DNA of 64,000 bases from Myxococcales bacterium (GCA_030652255.1 JAUSAZ010000012.1:1-64000); one strand, 5' to 3'; shown: positions 32,825-48,187, counted from the first letter of the stretch. The notes: generated by a model from the letters alone, not told the origin. Translations and numbers: made by a program.

Positions 32825-35743
32825 GTGGACAACCCGGTCGTCGTCGCGGTGATGCTGGCATTGGCGGTGGGCCTCGTGGTGGTGCTGAAGAGGCAGCGCG
32901 CGAAGGCCGCGAGGTCCGCCCGCGGGGAGATCGACGGGCTCGACGAGCTGCTCGCGAAGGGGCGCTACGCCGAGGCCGCGCAGCTCGCGCTGCGGCACGA
33001 CCGCTACGCCGAGGCGGTCGACCTCTACCTCCGGGGCAACGACCCGGCGCGGGCGGCGCAGGTCGCGGCGCGGGCGGGCAACCAGCGCCAGGCGGCGGAG
33101 CTCTACGAGCGCGCGGGCGACCGCGAGCGGGCGGCGGCCGCGTACGAGAAGGCCGGGATGCCCGACCGCGCGAAGGAGCTGCGCGCCGCGGCGAAGCCCG
33201 AGGCGACGAAGGCGGGCGCGGCGAAGGCCGAGGAGGGCGACCCCAGGGAGAGGGCGCGCGCGGCGGAGGAGCGCTTCCTCGCGCTGCGGGCGAAGGTCGG
33301 CGGCGACCCGGGGCGGGCCTTCGAGGTGCAGCAGGAGGCGCAGCGCGCGGCGGAGGAGCTCATCGCGGTGGGCGAGGTGGCCCGCGCGGCGGACCTCTAC
33401 CGCGACGCCGACATGACCGACGAGGCGGTGCACCTCTACGTGAACGTGCTGGGCACGCCCGGGCGCGCGGCGCCGCTGGTGGCGGCGCGGGGGTTCCACG
33501 AGCGCGCGGCGGAGCTGTACGAGATGGCCGGCGAGAAGGAGCGCGCGGCGATGGCCTGGGCCGACCTGGCGCGCAAGGCGAAGGACCCGGACCGGATGCT
33601 CGACCGGGTGGAGGCGCTCTCGCTCGTGGTGGCCAAGGCGGTGCTGCGCGAGCTCACCCGGGCGAAGGTGCTGACCAAGGCGACGGCGCCGCTGCACTAC
33701 CGCTACGGGATGGTGCTGGAGCGCGACGGCGAGGTCGACCGGGCGATCGAGGTGTTCCAGGCGATGCAGGGCTCGGTGGGCAACTACCGGGACATCGAGC
33801 AGCGCGTGCGGCGGCTCGCGCGCGGCGAGGGCGTCTCGATGAAGGCCCCGGGGGTGCCGCGCGACCTGCTCAAGACCTCCCAGGGCACCTTCGCGGTCGC
33901 CTCGCCCGTCGACGCGGGCCTCGGGGCCGACGACGCGTCGCGGATGGTGCGCGAGGCCGCCAGCGCCGCCGCCGCGCGGGCCCGCAAGGCGAGCAGCCTG
34001 CCGCCGCCGCCCGACCCGAAGGCCGTGACGAAGGCGCTGCCGCAGGTGGTGCACATCACGCAGGTGGTGATCCAGGGCCGGCCCGGGCACCCCGACCGCA
34101 CGCTCGCGCGCGGCCTGGAGGACAGCCCCATCGGCCTCGGCGCCCTCTACGACGAGTCGGTGCGGGGCGCGAAGGACGGCCCCACCATCGAGTCGCTCGA
34201 GCAGATGATCGCGGGGCGCCCCTGCGACCTGGGCAACATCGAGGTGTACTACCGGCTGGGGCTCGCGGCGCTGGCGTCCGGCGACTGGCCGCGCGCGCAG
34301 GAGTGCTTCGCCGCGGTGGAGGACGCCTCGCCGGGGTACCGCGACGCGGGCGGCCGGGTGCTCGAGCTCGCGGGCTGGCAGTCGATGCTGGCGCGGCGGA
34401 TGTCCGTGGTGGGCGCGCCGAGGCCGGCGAAGCTCGACGCGGCGGCAGGGCGCTACGACGTGAAGGGCGAGCTCGGGCGCGGCGGCATGGCGGTGGTGTA
34501 CCGCGCGACGGACACGGTGCTCGGGCGCGAGGTGGCGCTGAAGTTCCTCGCGGAGGAGCTCGGGGCGCGCACCGAGATGAGGGAGATGTTCCAGCGGGAG
34601 GCGCGCTCGGTGGCGCAGCTCAACCACCCGAACATCGTGACCATCCACGACAGCGGCGTCATCGACGGGCGGATGTTCATGGCGATGGAGCTGGTCGAGG
34701 GCCGCACCATCGACGCCGTCATCGACGCCGAGGGGAAGATCGCCGTGCTGGAGTCCCTGCGCGTCGCGCGGCAGGTGCTGGAGGCGCTCGATTTCGCCCA
34801 CGGCCGGCAGATCATCCACCGCGACATCAAGCCGTCCAACATGATGCGCAGCACCGCGGGCCTGGTGAAGCTCATGGACTTCGGCCTCGCGAAGTCGCTC
34901 ACGCCCGACCTCAAGAGCTCGGTCATCGCGGGCACCCCGGCGTACATGCCCCCGGAGCAGGTGCTGGGCGTCGGCGTCGACTGGCGGAGCGACCTCTTCG
35001 CGGTGGGCGCTACGCTCTACGAGATGCTCACCGGGCACCTGCCCTTCGAGGGCCTCGACCGCACGACGCGCCCCATCTCGCTGCGCGACTTCACGCCCGG
35101 CGTGCCCGAGATGATCGACAAGATGGTGCTCCAGGCGCTCGAGCCCGACCCCGACAAGCGCTTCCAGAGCGCGGCGGAGTTCCTGGTGCCCATCAAGCGG
35201 GTGCTCTTCGCCGTCGAGAAGGCCACCCGCGGCAGCGCGCCTACGGCCATCGAGCCGAGCCAGCCCGCGACCGCCGAGAAGGCCGCCGAGACCGCTGTCA
35301 CGGCGGCCGCGCCGTCCTTCGAGCCCGTCCCGTCCTTCGCCCCGCCGCCCGAGCCCGAGCCCGCAGCGCCCGAGGTCGTCGCGGCGTCCCCGGAAGACCT
35401 CCCGGTCCCGGAGGAGTCCGTCCCCGACACGGGCTTCATCGACTTTGGCGCGCCTGCGCCCGCGCTCGCCGAGACCCTGGTGGCCTTCCCGGCGGCCCCG
35501 CCCGCAGCCACGCCCGAGCTCGATCGCGCGCCCGAGCCCACACCCGAGGTCGCGCCCGCCCGGGCGGTGCAGGCCACGGTGACCTACGACCCCTACGAGG
35601 GCCTCGACGCCGACGAGCGCGCGGCCCTCTCGCTGCGGCCGGCGCCCCCGGCGAGCCCGGCCTCCACCAAGAAGACCGAGACGGGCATCGTGAATCCCCT
35701 GATCGATCCAGCGACCGGGGAGTTCGACCCGTCGCGCTCGTGA
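32825..35743 (+). CDS. Membrane-anchored Ser/Thr protein kinase with TPR-like repeats
   Basis: A 972-residue protein. It has one N-terminal membrane helix (about 4-22), then about 330 residues of short helical TPR-like repeats (GRYAEAAQLALRHDRYAEAV; GNQRQAAELYERAGDRERAA). The Hanks-type kinase domain is at about 543-810: LGRGGMAVVYRA, VALKFL (Lys), HRDIKPSNMM, MDFGLAK and GTPAYMPPEQ. All catalytic residues are present. The last 150 residues are an Ala/Pro/Glu-rich tail. The helix leaves the rest in the cytoplasm. It is 20 bp after the GspE-type ATPase and 3 bp before an ABC exporter, so an operon is likely. FHA proteins elsewhere in the window are possible phosphotargets. GTG start. Confidence 0.93.
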   Translation: MDNPVVVAVMLALAVGLVVVLKRQRAKAARSARGEIDGLDELLAKGRYAEAAQLALRHDRYAEAVDLYLRGNDPARAAQVAARAGNQRQAAELYERAGDRERAAAAYEKAGMPDRAKELRAAAKPEATKAGAAKAEEGDPRERARAAEERFLALRAKVGGDPGRAFEVQQEAQRAAEELIAVGEVARAADLYRDADMTDEAVHLYVNVLGTPGRAAPLVAARGFHERAAELYEMAGEKERAAMAWADLARKAKDPDRMLDRVEALSLVVAKAVLRELTRAKVLTKATAPLHYRYGMVLERDGEVDRAIEVFQAMQGSVGNYRDIEQRVRRLARGEGVSMKAPGVPRDLLKTSQGTFAVASPVDAGLGADDASRMVREAASAAAARARKASSLPPPPDPKAVTKALPQVVHITQVVIQGRPGHPDRTLARGLEDSPIGLGALYDESVRGAKDGPTIESLEQMIAGRPCDLGNIEVYYRLGLAALASGDWPRAQECFAAVEDASPGYRDAGGRVLELAGWQSMLARRMSVVGAPRPAKLDAAAGRYDVKGELGRGGMAVVYRATDTVLGREVALKFLAEELGARTEMREMFQREARSVAQLNHPNIVTIHDSGVIDGRMFMAMELVEGRTIDAVIDAEGKIAVLESLRVARQVLEALDFAHGRQIIHRDIKPSNMMRSTAGLVKLMDFGLAKSLTPDLKSSVIAGTPAYMPPEQVLGVGVDWRSDLFAVGATLYEMLTGHLPFEGLDRTTRPISLRDFTPGVPEMIDKMVLQALEPDPDKRFQSAAEFLVPIKRVLFAVEKATRGSAPTAIEPSQPATAEKAAETAVTAAAPSFEPVPSFAPPPEPEPAAPEVVAASPEDLPVPEESVPDTGFIDFGAPAPALAETLVAFPAAPPAATPELDRAPEPTPEVAPARAVQATVTYDPYEGLDADERAALSLRPAPPASPASTKKTETGIVNPLIDPATGEFDPSRS

Positions 35744-35746
35744 CAG

Positions 35747-37623
<1,877 letters not shown>

Positions 37624-37627
<4 letters not shown>

Positions 37628-38028
37628 CGTTCGATCCGACGAAGGTGACGCCCTACGAGGCGCTGGGCGGCGAGGCGAAGGTGCGCGAGGTCGCGGCGCG
37701 CTTCTACGACGCGATGGACGCGCACGAGCCCGCGCTCGCGGCGCTGCACCGGCTCGACGACGCGGGGAGGGTGCACCCCGAGGCGCGGGAGAAGTTCGCG
37801 CTCTTCTTCATCGGCTGGCTGGGCGGGCCGCAGACGTACATGGAGCGCCACGGGCACCCGCGGCTGCGCATGCGTCACGCGGGCGTCGAGGTCACCGCCG
37901 CGATGCGCGACGCGTGGATGCGCGCGATGAAGCGGGCCCTCGACGAGAGCGGGGTGACGGGGGACGTGCGGGACTTCGTCGAGGCGAAGCTGGGCGACGT
38001 GGCCACGATGCTGCGCAACGCGCCGTGA
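37624..38028 (+). CDS. Truncated haemoglobin, group II type
   Basis: A 134-residue 2-on-2 globin. It begins YEALGGEAKVREVAARFYDA (B9 Phe, B10 Tyr) and continues FFIGWLGGPQTYMERHGHP. LRMRHAGVEV carries the proximal (F8) His and DAWMRAM the G8 Trp. These fit group II truncated haemoglobins, which bind oxygen or handle peroxide/NO. The ATG overlaps the exporter stop by four bases, so translation is coupled, an unusual partner for such a globin. It ends the plus-strand run. Confidence 0.9.
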
Positions 38029-38047
38029 CCGCTGATCGGCCCGCGCG

Positions 38048-38251
38048 TCACTCGGGCATCGGCTCGTCGCGCGCGGGGCGCTCGGCGGTGCGATCGTCGG
38101 CGCTGTCGCCCCCTTCGCCCTCCCCCTCGACGCGGCGCGCGTCGGTGCCGTCCCCCCCTTCCCCCTCGACGCGGCGCGCGTCGGGGCCGTCGCCCCCCTC
38201 CCCCTCGACGCGGCGCGCGTCGTCCTTCTTGCGTGGGCCCGTGCTCGCCAT
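38048..38251 (-). CDS. Small acidic repeat protein, uncertain
   Basis: A 67-residue frame starting ATG at 38251 encodes MASTGPRKKDDARRVEGE and then repeats of DARRVEGEGGDG plus one residue, ending PARDEPMPE. It is highly charged, probably disordered and of no known family. The bases are a 39-bp tandem repeat and the opposite strand is also open, so repeat-driven openness rather than selection may explain the frame. It ends 19 bp from the convergent globin gene. Confidence 0.4.
   Translation of the reverse strand: MASTGPRKKDDARRVEGEGGDGPDARRVEGEGGDGTDARRVEGEGEGGDSADDRTAERPARDEPMPE
38122..38220. repeat. 39-bp tandem repeat, about 2.5 copies
   Basis: Units beginning ccccctcgacgcggcgcgcg recur at 38122, 38161 and 38200, exactly 39 bp apart. 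The period is a multiple of three, keeping the minus-strand frame at 38048-38251 open through every copy. Confidence 0.85.
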
Positions 38252-38480
38252 GGCGTGTGATCCTCTCGTGGCTCGATGTGGTGCCCGGCGGAGGTCGTTA
38301 CAAGGCCTCGCCGACGGTGCCGCACATGATCCGCATGGCGCCCGGTGTCCACACGCGGAAAGCGCTCATGCGCAGCCGTCGGGCGAGGGCCCACATGCCC
38401 CCCGCAAAATGACCCGGCGGCGAGAATGAGCGGGAAACTGGCCCTTCGCGGAGGGGATGGCCGGGCCATAGTGGAGCGTG

Positions 38481-40163
38481 ATGAAGCCCCGCCCCTCACC
38501 GACGATCTCGGGTGACCTCGGCCGCACCTCGATCGCCTCGCTGCTCTGGTCGCTCCGCCAGCGCGAGCTCAGCGGCACGCTCGCGGTGCACGGCGAGTGT
38601 CACGCCGGGGTGTCCGCCGGCGAGACCCTGGTGTCCGTCGAGCGGGGGATGCTCGCGCAGATCCGGCAGCCGCAGCCGCTCGACACGCTCGGCAGCGTGC
38701 TGCGCCAGCAGGGCGCCATCACGGGCGAGCAGTTCGACGAGTCGCTCGCGCGCCTCGCCGCGCGCGAGGGGTTGCAGGGAGAGATCCTCGTCGCGATGGG
38801 GGCCTGCGGGCCGGACGCGGTCGCGCAGGCGCTGCGCTCGCAGGTGCGGCGCAAGGCCCTGCGCCTCTTCGCCCTGGAGAGCGGGCGCATCGAGTTCTTC
38901 CGCGGCGCCGACCTCCTCGCGGACTTCGGCGGCGAGCGCCACCCGGAAGACCTGCTCCCGCTCCTCTGGCCGGGGCTCCGGGCCTACCCCGAGCACGGCG
39001 CGGTCTCCGCGGCGGTGGCGCGCCTCGGGGCCGAGTCGCTGCGGCTGCGGCCCGACGCCGAGCTCACGGCCCTCGGCCTCGACGGGGTCGAGCTCGCGGC
39101 GGTCGCGCTGCTCCAGGCGGGCCCCGCCACCTTCGCGGCGCTGACGGGCGCGGGCCTCGGGGTGGGGAGCGCCCGCGCGCTGGTGGCGCTGCTGCTGACG
39201 ACGGGGCTGGCGGAGGTCGCCGCCGAGGGGCCGCGGCGCCCGGCCTCCGGGGTGCAGCCGGTGTTCCAGCAGCGGCCCGTCGATCCCCCGCGGCGCATCT
39301 CGTCGAGCAACCTGCCGGTGGTGCGCGACCTCGGCGTGCGCGCCTCGGTGCCCCCGCCCTCCGCCCCGCCGCAGGTGATCGCCCCGCGGGGCGCGGCGCC
39401 CAACCTCCGCACGCGCCTGGCCGCGGCCGAGGCGCGCCTCGCCGGGATGCAGAACGACACGTACTTCCAGATGCTGGGCCTCGACCCCAACGCGCTGCCG
39501 CAGGACGTCCGGGCGGCCTACGCCGAGCGGAGCGCGCTCTGGCGCCCGGAGGGGGTTCCCGAGAGCGCCATCGCGCTGCGGGAGGTGCACGGGCAGATCC
39601 AGGGCCTGCTCGACGAGGCGCTCGCGGCGCTCATCGACGACGGCGCCCGGCGACGGCACATCCTCGAGATCACCGCCGGGGGCGGCACGCCCAACGTCCG
39701 CCGCGGCCAGGCCGCGCAGGCCGACGCGCTCACCCGGCTGCACACCGCCGAGGTGTGCCTGAAGTGCGGCGCGCTCGACGAGGCCGCCCGCTCGGCGCGC
39801 GAGGCGCTCGTGGCCCGGCCCGACCTCACGGGCGCCGTCGTGGTGCTGGTCACCGCCCTGCTGGCGAGGGACCCCCATGGCCCGTGCATCGAGGCGCTCG
39901 GCTGGGTGACCCGCGGGCTCAAGCTGGCCCCCGACCACGACCAGCTGCACGTGCTCGCGGGCCGGGCGCACGCCCGACGCGGCGACCCTGCGCGCGCGCT
40001 CGAGCACTACGTCCGCGCGTACCGCATCAACCCCACCAACATGGACGCCGTGCGCGAGCTGCGCCTCGCCGCCGCCCGTCAGCGCAACGGCGAGGCCCGC
40101 GCCGCCGAGGCGCCCGGCACCACCACCGGGGGACGGCTGCTCGCCAAGATCTTCGGGCGCTGA
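38481..40163 (+). CDS. DUF4388 / J-like / TPR regulatory protein
   Basis: A 560-residue cytoplasmic protein. Residues 8-115 form a DUF4388 (PATAN-like) domain (SGDLGRTSIASLLWSLRQRE, LSGTLAVHG), common in delta-proteobacterial and myxobacterial regulators. A helical middle and a Pro-rich linker follow. Near 325-395 is a J-domain-like segment (YFQMLGLDPNALPQDVRAAY AERSALW) lacking HPD, so it should not stimulate Hsp70. TPR repeats end the protein (about 415-545: DPARALEHYVRAYRINPTNM). ATG at 38481 or GTG one codon earlier; CATAGT lies eight bases before. It converges with the next lipoprotein at a 6-bp gap. Confidence 0.85.
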   Translation: MKPRPSPTISGDLGRTSIASLLWSLRQRELSGTLAVHGECHAGVSAGETLVSVERGMLAQIRQPQPLDTLGSVLRQQGAITGEQFDESLARLAAREGLQGEILVAMGACGPDAVAQALRSQVRRKALRLFALESGRIEFFRGADLLADFGGERHPEDLLPLLWPGLRAYPEHGAVSAAVARLGAESLRLRPDAELTALGLDGVELAAVALLQAGPATFAALTGAGLGVGSARALVALLLTTGLAEVAAEGPRRPASGVQPVFQQRPVDPPRRISSSNLPVVRDLGVRASVPPPSAPPQVIAPRGAAPNLRTRLAAAEARLAGMQNDTYFQMLGLDPNALPQDVRAAYAERSALWRPEGVPESAIALREVHGQIQGLLDEALAALIDDGARRRHILEITAGGGTPNVRRGQAAQADALTRLHTAEVCLKCGALDEAARSAREALVARPDLTGAVVVLVTALLARDPHGPCIEALGWVTRGLKLAPDHDQLHVLAGRAHARRGDPARALEHYVRAYRINPTNMDAVRELRLAAARQRNGEARAAEAPGTTTGGRLLAKIFGR

Positions 40164-40169
40164 CCGGCG

Positions 40170-42389
40170 CTACTCGCAGGCCCCGTCCGCCGTGCGCCCG
40201 GTGGGGTCGACGATGACCGCGCGGCCGGTGCGCTGCAGCGTCTGCGCGAAGCACCCGTACTGCACCTTCACCGCGTCGAGCTGCGTGAAGATCGCGTGCG
40301 GGTCGTAGAGCCCGTCGCCCTCGTACTGCACCACCGCGCTCGTGATCGCCGTCGGGGGCGTTCCGCGCATCAGGTTGCCTGCGATGGGGTACGGCGCCAG
40401 GCCCGCGCGGCCGTCGAGGCCGAGGGAGGCTTGCATCCCGGGCCACACCTCGCGACCGCCCTGCGGGTGCCCGTAGGCCAGGGCGATCTCGTCGAAGGTG
40501 CTCGTCGAGAAGTACGAGTCGCCGCGGCCGACCGGGACGTACGCCGACACCGGGGTCTTGCCGGGCAGCACGTCGCGGGAGATGCGCGACACGTACACCG
40601 CCGGGTCGACCGGCTCCCACAGGGTCTGGAGCAGCCCCATCGCGGGGTGAACGAAGCTCAGCGAGCGGCCCTGGAGGAGGGTTCCGATGAGCGAGCCCAC
40701 GCCGGGGATGATCTGCGACTCGAAGATGAAGCGCGACCAGTGCCCGCCGCCGCCGGTGGGGATCGCGCCGCGCACCCGCGGCTCGGTCGCGGCCATGAAG
40801 TGCGTGTACATCCCGCCCATGGACTGCCCCATCACGACGAGCCGCGCGGCGTCGAGGCGCCCCTCGGTCACGCCCGCCGGGAGCGTCGCGCCCGCGCAGG
40901 CCACCACGGTCTCCGCGGGAATACGCAGGCGGGTAAGGGCCTCCAATAGCAGGCGCTGCTCGAAGAGCCCCTGGCGGAAGGTGTCGCGCATCGCCGACGG
41001 GTTCGTGAGGTTGAGGTAGGCGAAGCCCGACGCGCCGGGGAGGCGCTCGGGGTTCACGGGCATGGCCGCGCCGACCACCGCGAAGCCCCGCGGGGCGAGG
41101 TAGTACGCGGGCCCCTCGTCGGGCGCGTAGCAGCCCATCACCCCGCCGTAGGTGTCGACCCGGTTGTAGTAGCTGGGGCGCGTGGTGGTGCAGGGGTTGC
41201 TCGCGCTGCGAGGCCGCCAGGTGCCGCGCGAGACGGCCTCGTCGCTGAACCCGCCCGACCCGTGGATCATCATCACCAGGGGGTAGCCCTCCGCGGGCAT
41301 CGGGCCGCGAGGGAGCGTGACCACCACCGGGACGCGGGCGTAGTTGGCAGGGCTCGCGTAGGTCGTGGTCATGGGCACGCCGTCGGCCCCGATGCGCATC
41401 AGCCCGTCGGTGTTGAAGGGCGGCGCCCCGAACTGGAACTGCGGCATGGTCACCGTCGCCCGCAGCTCGCAGAAGCGCGGGTGCGTCGTGGGCGTGTCGC
41501 CGGGCGCGAGCGCGAGGCCGTCGACGGTGACGTCGAAGCGCTCCACCACGCGGTCGCCGAGGCGCGCCGTCTCCGCCGCCACGTCGCCGGTGGTGAACAC
41601 CGTCGCGGCCACCACCGTCGCGGGGTCGATGCTGCTCGTGCGCAGGGTTTCCCAGAGCGGGGCGTACAGGGCCGCCGCGGCCGCGCCCCGACGCCCGGCG
41701 GGGGTGCGCCCCTCGCGCAGCTCGGCGAGCGCGGCGCTGCCCACGAGGGGACGGCCGCCCGCGTCGCGCAGGGCGTTGGTGAGCACGAAGGCGTAGGTGC
41801 GCCCGCCGCGAAGGACGAAGCCCGGCACCGGGGCGACGGCGAGCACGTTCTCGGGGGTGTAGCCGTCCTCGACGAGGGTCGCGGCCACCGTGGGGATGAG
41901 CCGGCCGCGCTCGGGCGAGCGGGGGTCGACGTCGAGCAGGAGCACCGGCGAGGCGGCCGCCGCGGGGATCACGTCGCCGAGGGCCCGCGCCGCGAGGGCG
42001 CCGTCGAAGCGAAACCACGCCACGGGGATGACCGGGAAGCCCGTGCGGTCCTGCGCGACGGGCACGGCGGAGCGCACGAGGCCCGCCGTGGCGGGGATGG
42101 GCAGTCCCGCGTAGTCGGGGCCGCCCGCGGCCGTGCGCCGCAGGTCCGAGGGGAAGGGCAGGTCGTAGAAGTGGGCGGGCATCGCGGTGTCGGCGTCGAG
42201 GTCGAAGATCGCCCGCGCGGGCCCGAGGTTTACGTCCTCGGGTAAGGTGCCGCCGTCCGCGGCGTCGGCCTGTGCGCTGCCGTCACCCGCGTCGACGGTC
42301 ACCGCGGCGTCGACCGGCGGCGGCGCCGGGTCGGACGAACACCCTGCGCTCAGGGCCAGCACCAACGACATCACCATCCGGGATCGCAT
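40170..42389 (-). CDS. Large secreted alpha/beta-hydrolase lipoprotein
   Basis: A 739-residue exported protein. It has a lipoprotein signal with lipobox ALSAGC (Cys near 17), then an Asp/Ala-rich tether (VDAAVTVDAGDGSAQADAAD). A large N-terminal beta region to about 320 precedes the hydrolase fold: VMMIHGSGGF oxyanion region, nucleophile in VVMGQSMGGMYTHFM (Ser near 523), and a late His in LYDPHAIFTQ. The Ala/Asp tether resembles many myxobacterial surface lipoproteins. Esterase or lipase-like activity at the cell surface is inferred. Cysteines are few and scattered. Convergent with the DUF4388 gene. Confidence 0.86.
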   Translation of the reverse strand: MRSRMVMSLVLALSAGCSSDPAPPPVDAAVTVDAGDGSAQADAADGGTLPEDVNLGPARAIFDLDADTAMPAHFYDLPFPSDLRRTAAGGPDYAGLPIPATAGLVRSAVPVAQDRTGFPVIPVAWFRFDGALAARALGDVIPAAAASPVLLLDVDPRSPERGRLIPTVAATLVEDGYTPENVLAVAPVPGFVLRGGRTYAFVLTNALRDAGGRPLVGSAALAELREGRTPAGRRGAAAAALYAPLWETLRTSSIDPATVVAATVFTTGDVAAETARLGDRVVERFDVTVDGLALAPGDTPTTHPRFCELRATVTMPQFQFGAPPFNTDGLMRIGADGVPMTTTYASPANYARVPVVVTLPRGPMPAEGYPLVMMIHGSGGFSDEAVSRGTWRPRSASNPCTTTRPSYYNRVDTYGGVMGCYAPDEGPAYYLAPRGFAVVGAAMPVNPERLPGASGFAYLNLTNPSAMRDTFRQGLFEQRLLLEALTRLRIPAETVVACAGATLPAGVTEGRLDAARLVVMGQSMGGMYTHFMAATEPRVRGAIPTGGGGHWSRFIFESQIIPGVGSLIGTLLQGRSLSFVHPAMGLLQTLWEPVDPAVYVSRISRDVLPGKTPVSAYVPVGRGDSYFSTSTFDEIALAYGHPQGGREVWPGMQASLGLDGRAGLAPYPIAGNLMRGTPPTAITSAVVQYEGDGLYDPHAIFTQLDAVKVQYGCFAQTLQRTGRAVIVDPTGRTADGACE

Positions 42390-42556
42390 CGGCGCGGATC
42401 ATCAACACCGCGGCCCCCCCGAAGCAACCGCGGCCTCGAGCCCGCCGTTGGACGCCATCTCCGCCCGGTGGTAGCCCTGCTCTCCCCTTGCGACTGACAC
42501 GTCAGTTCTCTACGAGGGATGGTCGGCGGAGCAGCAGCATCCTGGTGGAGGTGACG

Positions 42557-46159
<3,603 letters not shown>

Positions 46160-46175
46160 ACGACGTTCAACGGTT

Positions 46176-46184
46176 GGAGAGGAG
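46176..46184 (+). promoter_or_regulatory. Strong Shine-Dalgarno deciding the start of the activase partner gene
   Basis: GGAGAGGAG ends seven bases before the ATG at 46192. The alternative ATG at 46156 overlaps the upstream stop (ATGA) but has only a GGTGGG-like site. Both may be used; the ribosome site favours 46192. Confidence 0.6.
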
Positions 46185-46191
46185 CGACGCG

Positions 46192-48132
46192 ATGGGTGTC
46201 ATGGCACAGGGCGATGGGTCGAGGGTGCGGCTGCCGGTGTACGGCGGCGCGGCGGTGTCGGAGCCCGCGGGCGCGGACGTCGACGTCGAGGCCGAGCTGA
46301 GGCACTGGGAGGAGGCCGAGCGAGAGCGTCTCGGCATCCGCCAGGAGCGGCGCCAGTGGGCCGACGGGATGCTCACGCCCAACATGACGAAAGCCGAGAA
46401 GGCGAAGGTCACGCTGCTGATCTCGGGCCTGACCGCGGCGCAGGACTTCCTGGTCGAGGGCGCCCTCAAGGGCCTCGGGTACAACGTGCACTACTTCGGC
46501 GTGGCCGACAGCGCGGGGCTCCAGGCGGGCAAGGAGTTCGGCAACCGGGGCCAGTGCAACCCGACCTACTTCACCGTCGGCTCGCTGGTGAAGCACCTCA
46601 TCGACCTTCGCGACATCCACGGGATGTCGTCGGAGGACATCGTCAAGAACTACGTCTTCCTGACGGCGGGCGCGTGCGGACCGTGCCGCTTCGGGATGTA
46701 CGTCACGGAGTACCGCAAGGCCCTGCGCGACGCGGGCTTCGACGGCTTCCGCGTGATGCTCTTCCAGCAGCAGGGCGGCCTGTCGCAGGCCACCGGCGAC
46801 GACGTCGGCCTGGAGATGAACCCCGAGTTCTTCCTCGCCATCGTGAAGGCCATCGTCTGCGGCGACGTGGTCAACGCGCTGACCTACCGCATCCGCCCCT
46901 ACGAGGTCGTGCCCGGCGCGACCAACGAGGCCGTCAAGCGGGTGAAGCAGATCTTGTATGAGGCCCTCTACACGAAGACCAACATCTTCCTGGCGCTCTA
47001 CCGCGCGCGGAAGGAGTTCGCGGCGGTGCAGGTCGACAAGCTCCGGGTGCGCGCGAAGGTGTGCATCATCGGCGAGTTCTGGGCGATGACCACTGAGGGC
47101 GACGGCAACTACCACCTCCAGAAGTTCCTGGAGTCGGAGGGCGCCGAGGACGACATCCAGCTCACGACGGCGTGGCTGCTCTACAACATCTGGGAGGTGG
47201 CCCGGGACACGCGCGAGCGCCGTGATCTCCGCGAGGCCGACGGCGGCCAGTACGGGCTCACCGGCTTCGAGGGCTTCGGCGTCTCCAAGCGCCTCGCCAC
47301 CATGCGCCTCGCCGAGGTGGGCCTGCGCGTGGGCTTCCAGTGCTTCGCGCGCCCGCTCGGCCTCGCCGGCTACACCCTCCCGGACATGGACCACGTCGCC
47401 GAGGTGGCCTCGGGCTTCTACTCCAACGACCTGCGCGGCGGCGAAGGGCACATGGAGGTGGGCAAGCTGATCGTGAACGTGGTGGGTCAGAAGGCCCACA
47501 TGACCCTGAGCGTGAAGCCCTTCGGCTGCATGCCCTCGTCGGGCGTCTCCGACGGGGTGCAGTCGCTCATCACGTCGCGCTTCCCGGGGACCATCTTCTG
47601 CGCGGTGGAGACCAGCGGCGACGGCGCCACCAACTTCTACTCGCGGGTGCAGATGTACATGTTCAAGGCCCGGCTCGCGGCCGAGGACGAGTACCGCAAG
47701 ACCCTCGTCGCCTGCGGCGTCACCGAGGAGCAGGTGCGCGACTTCCTCGCGAAGAACCCGAAGTACGCCTCGTCGCTCCACAAGGCCCCGCACCGGGTCA
47801 ACGGCTCGACCGCCGACCTCGTCTACGAGGTGGCGCCGTTCATCACCCAGACCAGGGCGCAGCGCGCGCTGGGCTCGCTCAAGGGCGCCGTGGCGGCCGC
47901 GCGCAAGGCCGCGGCGACGGTGCCGGTGGCGGCGAGGAAGGCCGTGGAGAGCGTGCGCTCGGAGGAGTTCCGCGCGCAGGTGGGGGCGGACGCCGAGCTG
48001 CTCACCGAGCTGCTGCGCGGGCGCGTGAAGGAGCACTACGGGCCGCTCGTCGAGCGCCTCGCCACCCGCGCGATGTTCGACAAGGACCCGCTGCCCACCA
48101 CCGACCGAGCGCAGCCCGTCGCGCAGGCGTAG
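46192..48132 (+). CDS. 2-hydroxyacyl-CoA dehydratase (HgdB/DUF2229)-like partner of the activase
   Basis: A 646-residue cytoplasmic protein resembling the C-terminal half of the large activase-related proteins and the BcrC/HgdB dehydratase subunits. It shows KVTLLISGLTAAQDFLVEGA, GRGQ-like NRGQCNPTYFTVGSLVKHLI, TAGACGPCRFGMYVTEY, VMLFQQQGGLSQATGDD and KPFGCMPSSGVSDGVQS. Cysteines in CNPTYF, CGPC and GCMPSSG are the likely cluster ligands. In many bacteria these regions are one polypeptide of about 1400 residues; here they are split into two translationally linked genes. ATG at 46192 is chosen for its ribosome site (46156 would add 12 residues). The substrate is unknown. Confidence 0.86.
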   Translation: MGVMAQGDGSRVRLPVYGGAAVSEPAGADVDVEAELRHWEEAERERLGIRQERRQWADGMLTPNMTKAEKAKVTLLISGLTAAQDFLVEGALKGLGYNVHYFGVADSAGLQAGKEFGNRGQCNPTYFTVGSLVKHLIDLRDIHGMSSEDIVKNYVFLTAGACGPCRFGMYVTEYRKALRDAGFDGFRVMLFQQQGGLSQATGDDVGLEMNPEFFLAIVKAIVCGDVVNALTYRIRPYEVVPGATNEAVKRVKQILYEALYTKTNIFLALYRARKEFAAVQVDKLRVRAKVCIIGEFWAMTTEGDGNYHLQKFLESEGAEDDIQLTTAWLLYNIWEVARDTRERRDLREADGGQYGLTGFEGFGVSKRLATMRLAEVGLRVGFQCFARPLGLAGYTLPDMDHVAEVASGFYSNDLRGGEGHMEVGKLIVNVVGQKAHMTLSVKPFGCMPSSGVSDGVQSLITSRFPGTIFCAVETSGDGATNFYSRVQMYMFKARLAAEDEYRKTLVACGVTEEQVRDFLAKNPKYASSLHKAPHRVNGSTADLVYEVAPFITQTRAQRALGSLKGAVAAARKAAATVPVAARKAVESVRSEEFRAQVGADAELLTELLRGRVKEHYGPLVERLATRAMFDKDPLPTTDRAQPVAQA

Positions 48133-48187
48133 CCCCTCCGCGCTCCCCTCGCCCTCCCCGCGTCGGCGATGCGCTACAACGGCGACC

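Noticed and set aside
42272-42556. Earlier start of the double activase
   Set aside because: The upstream 95 codons overlap the divergent lipoprotein signal region and are Arg/Pro-rich. GGTGGAGG precedes the ATG at 42557, and the family begins there.
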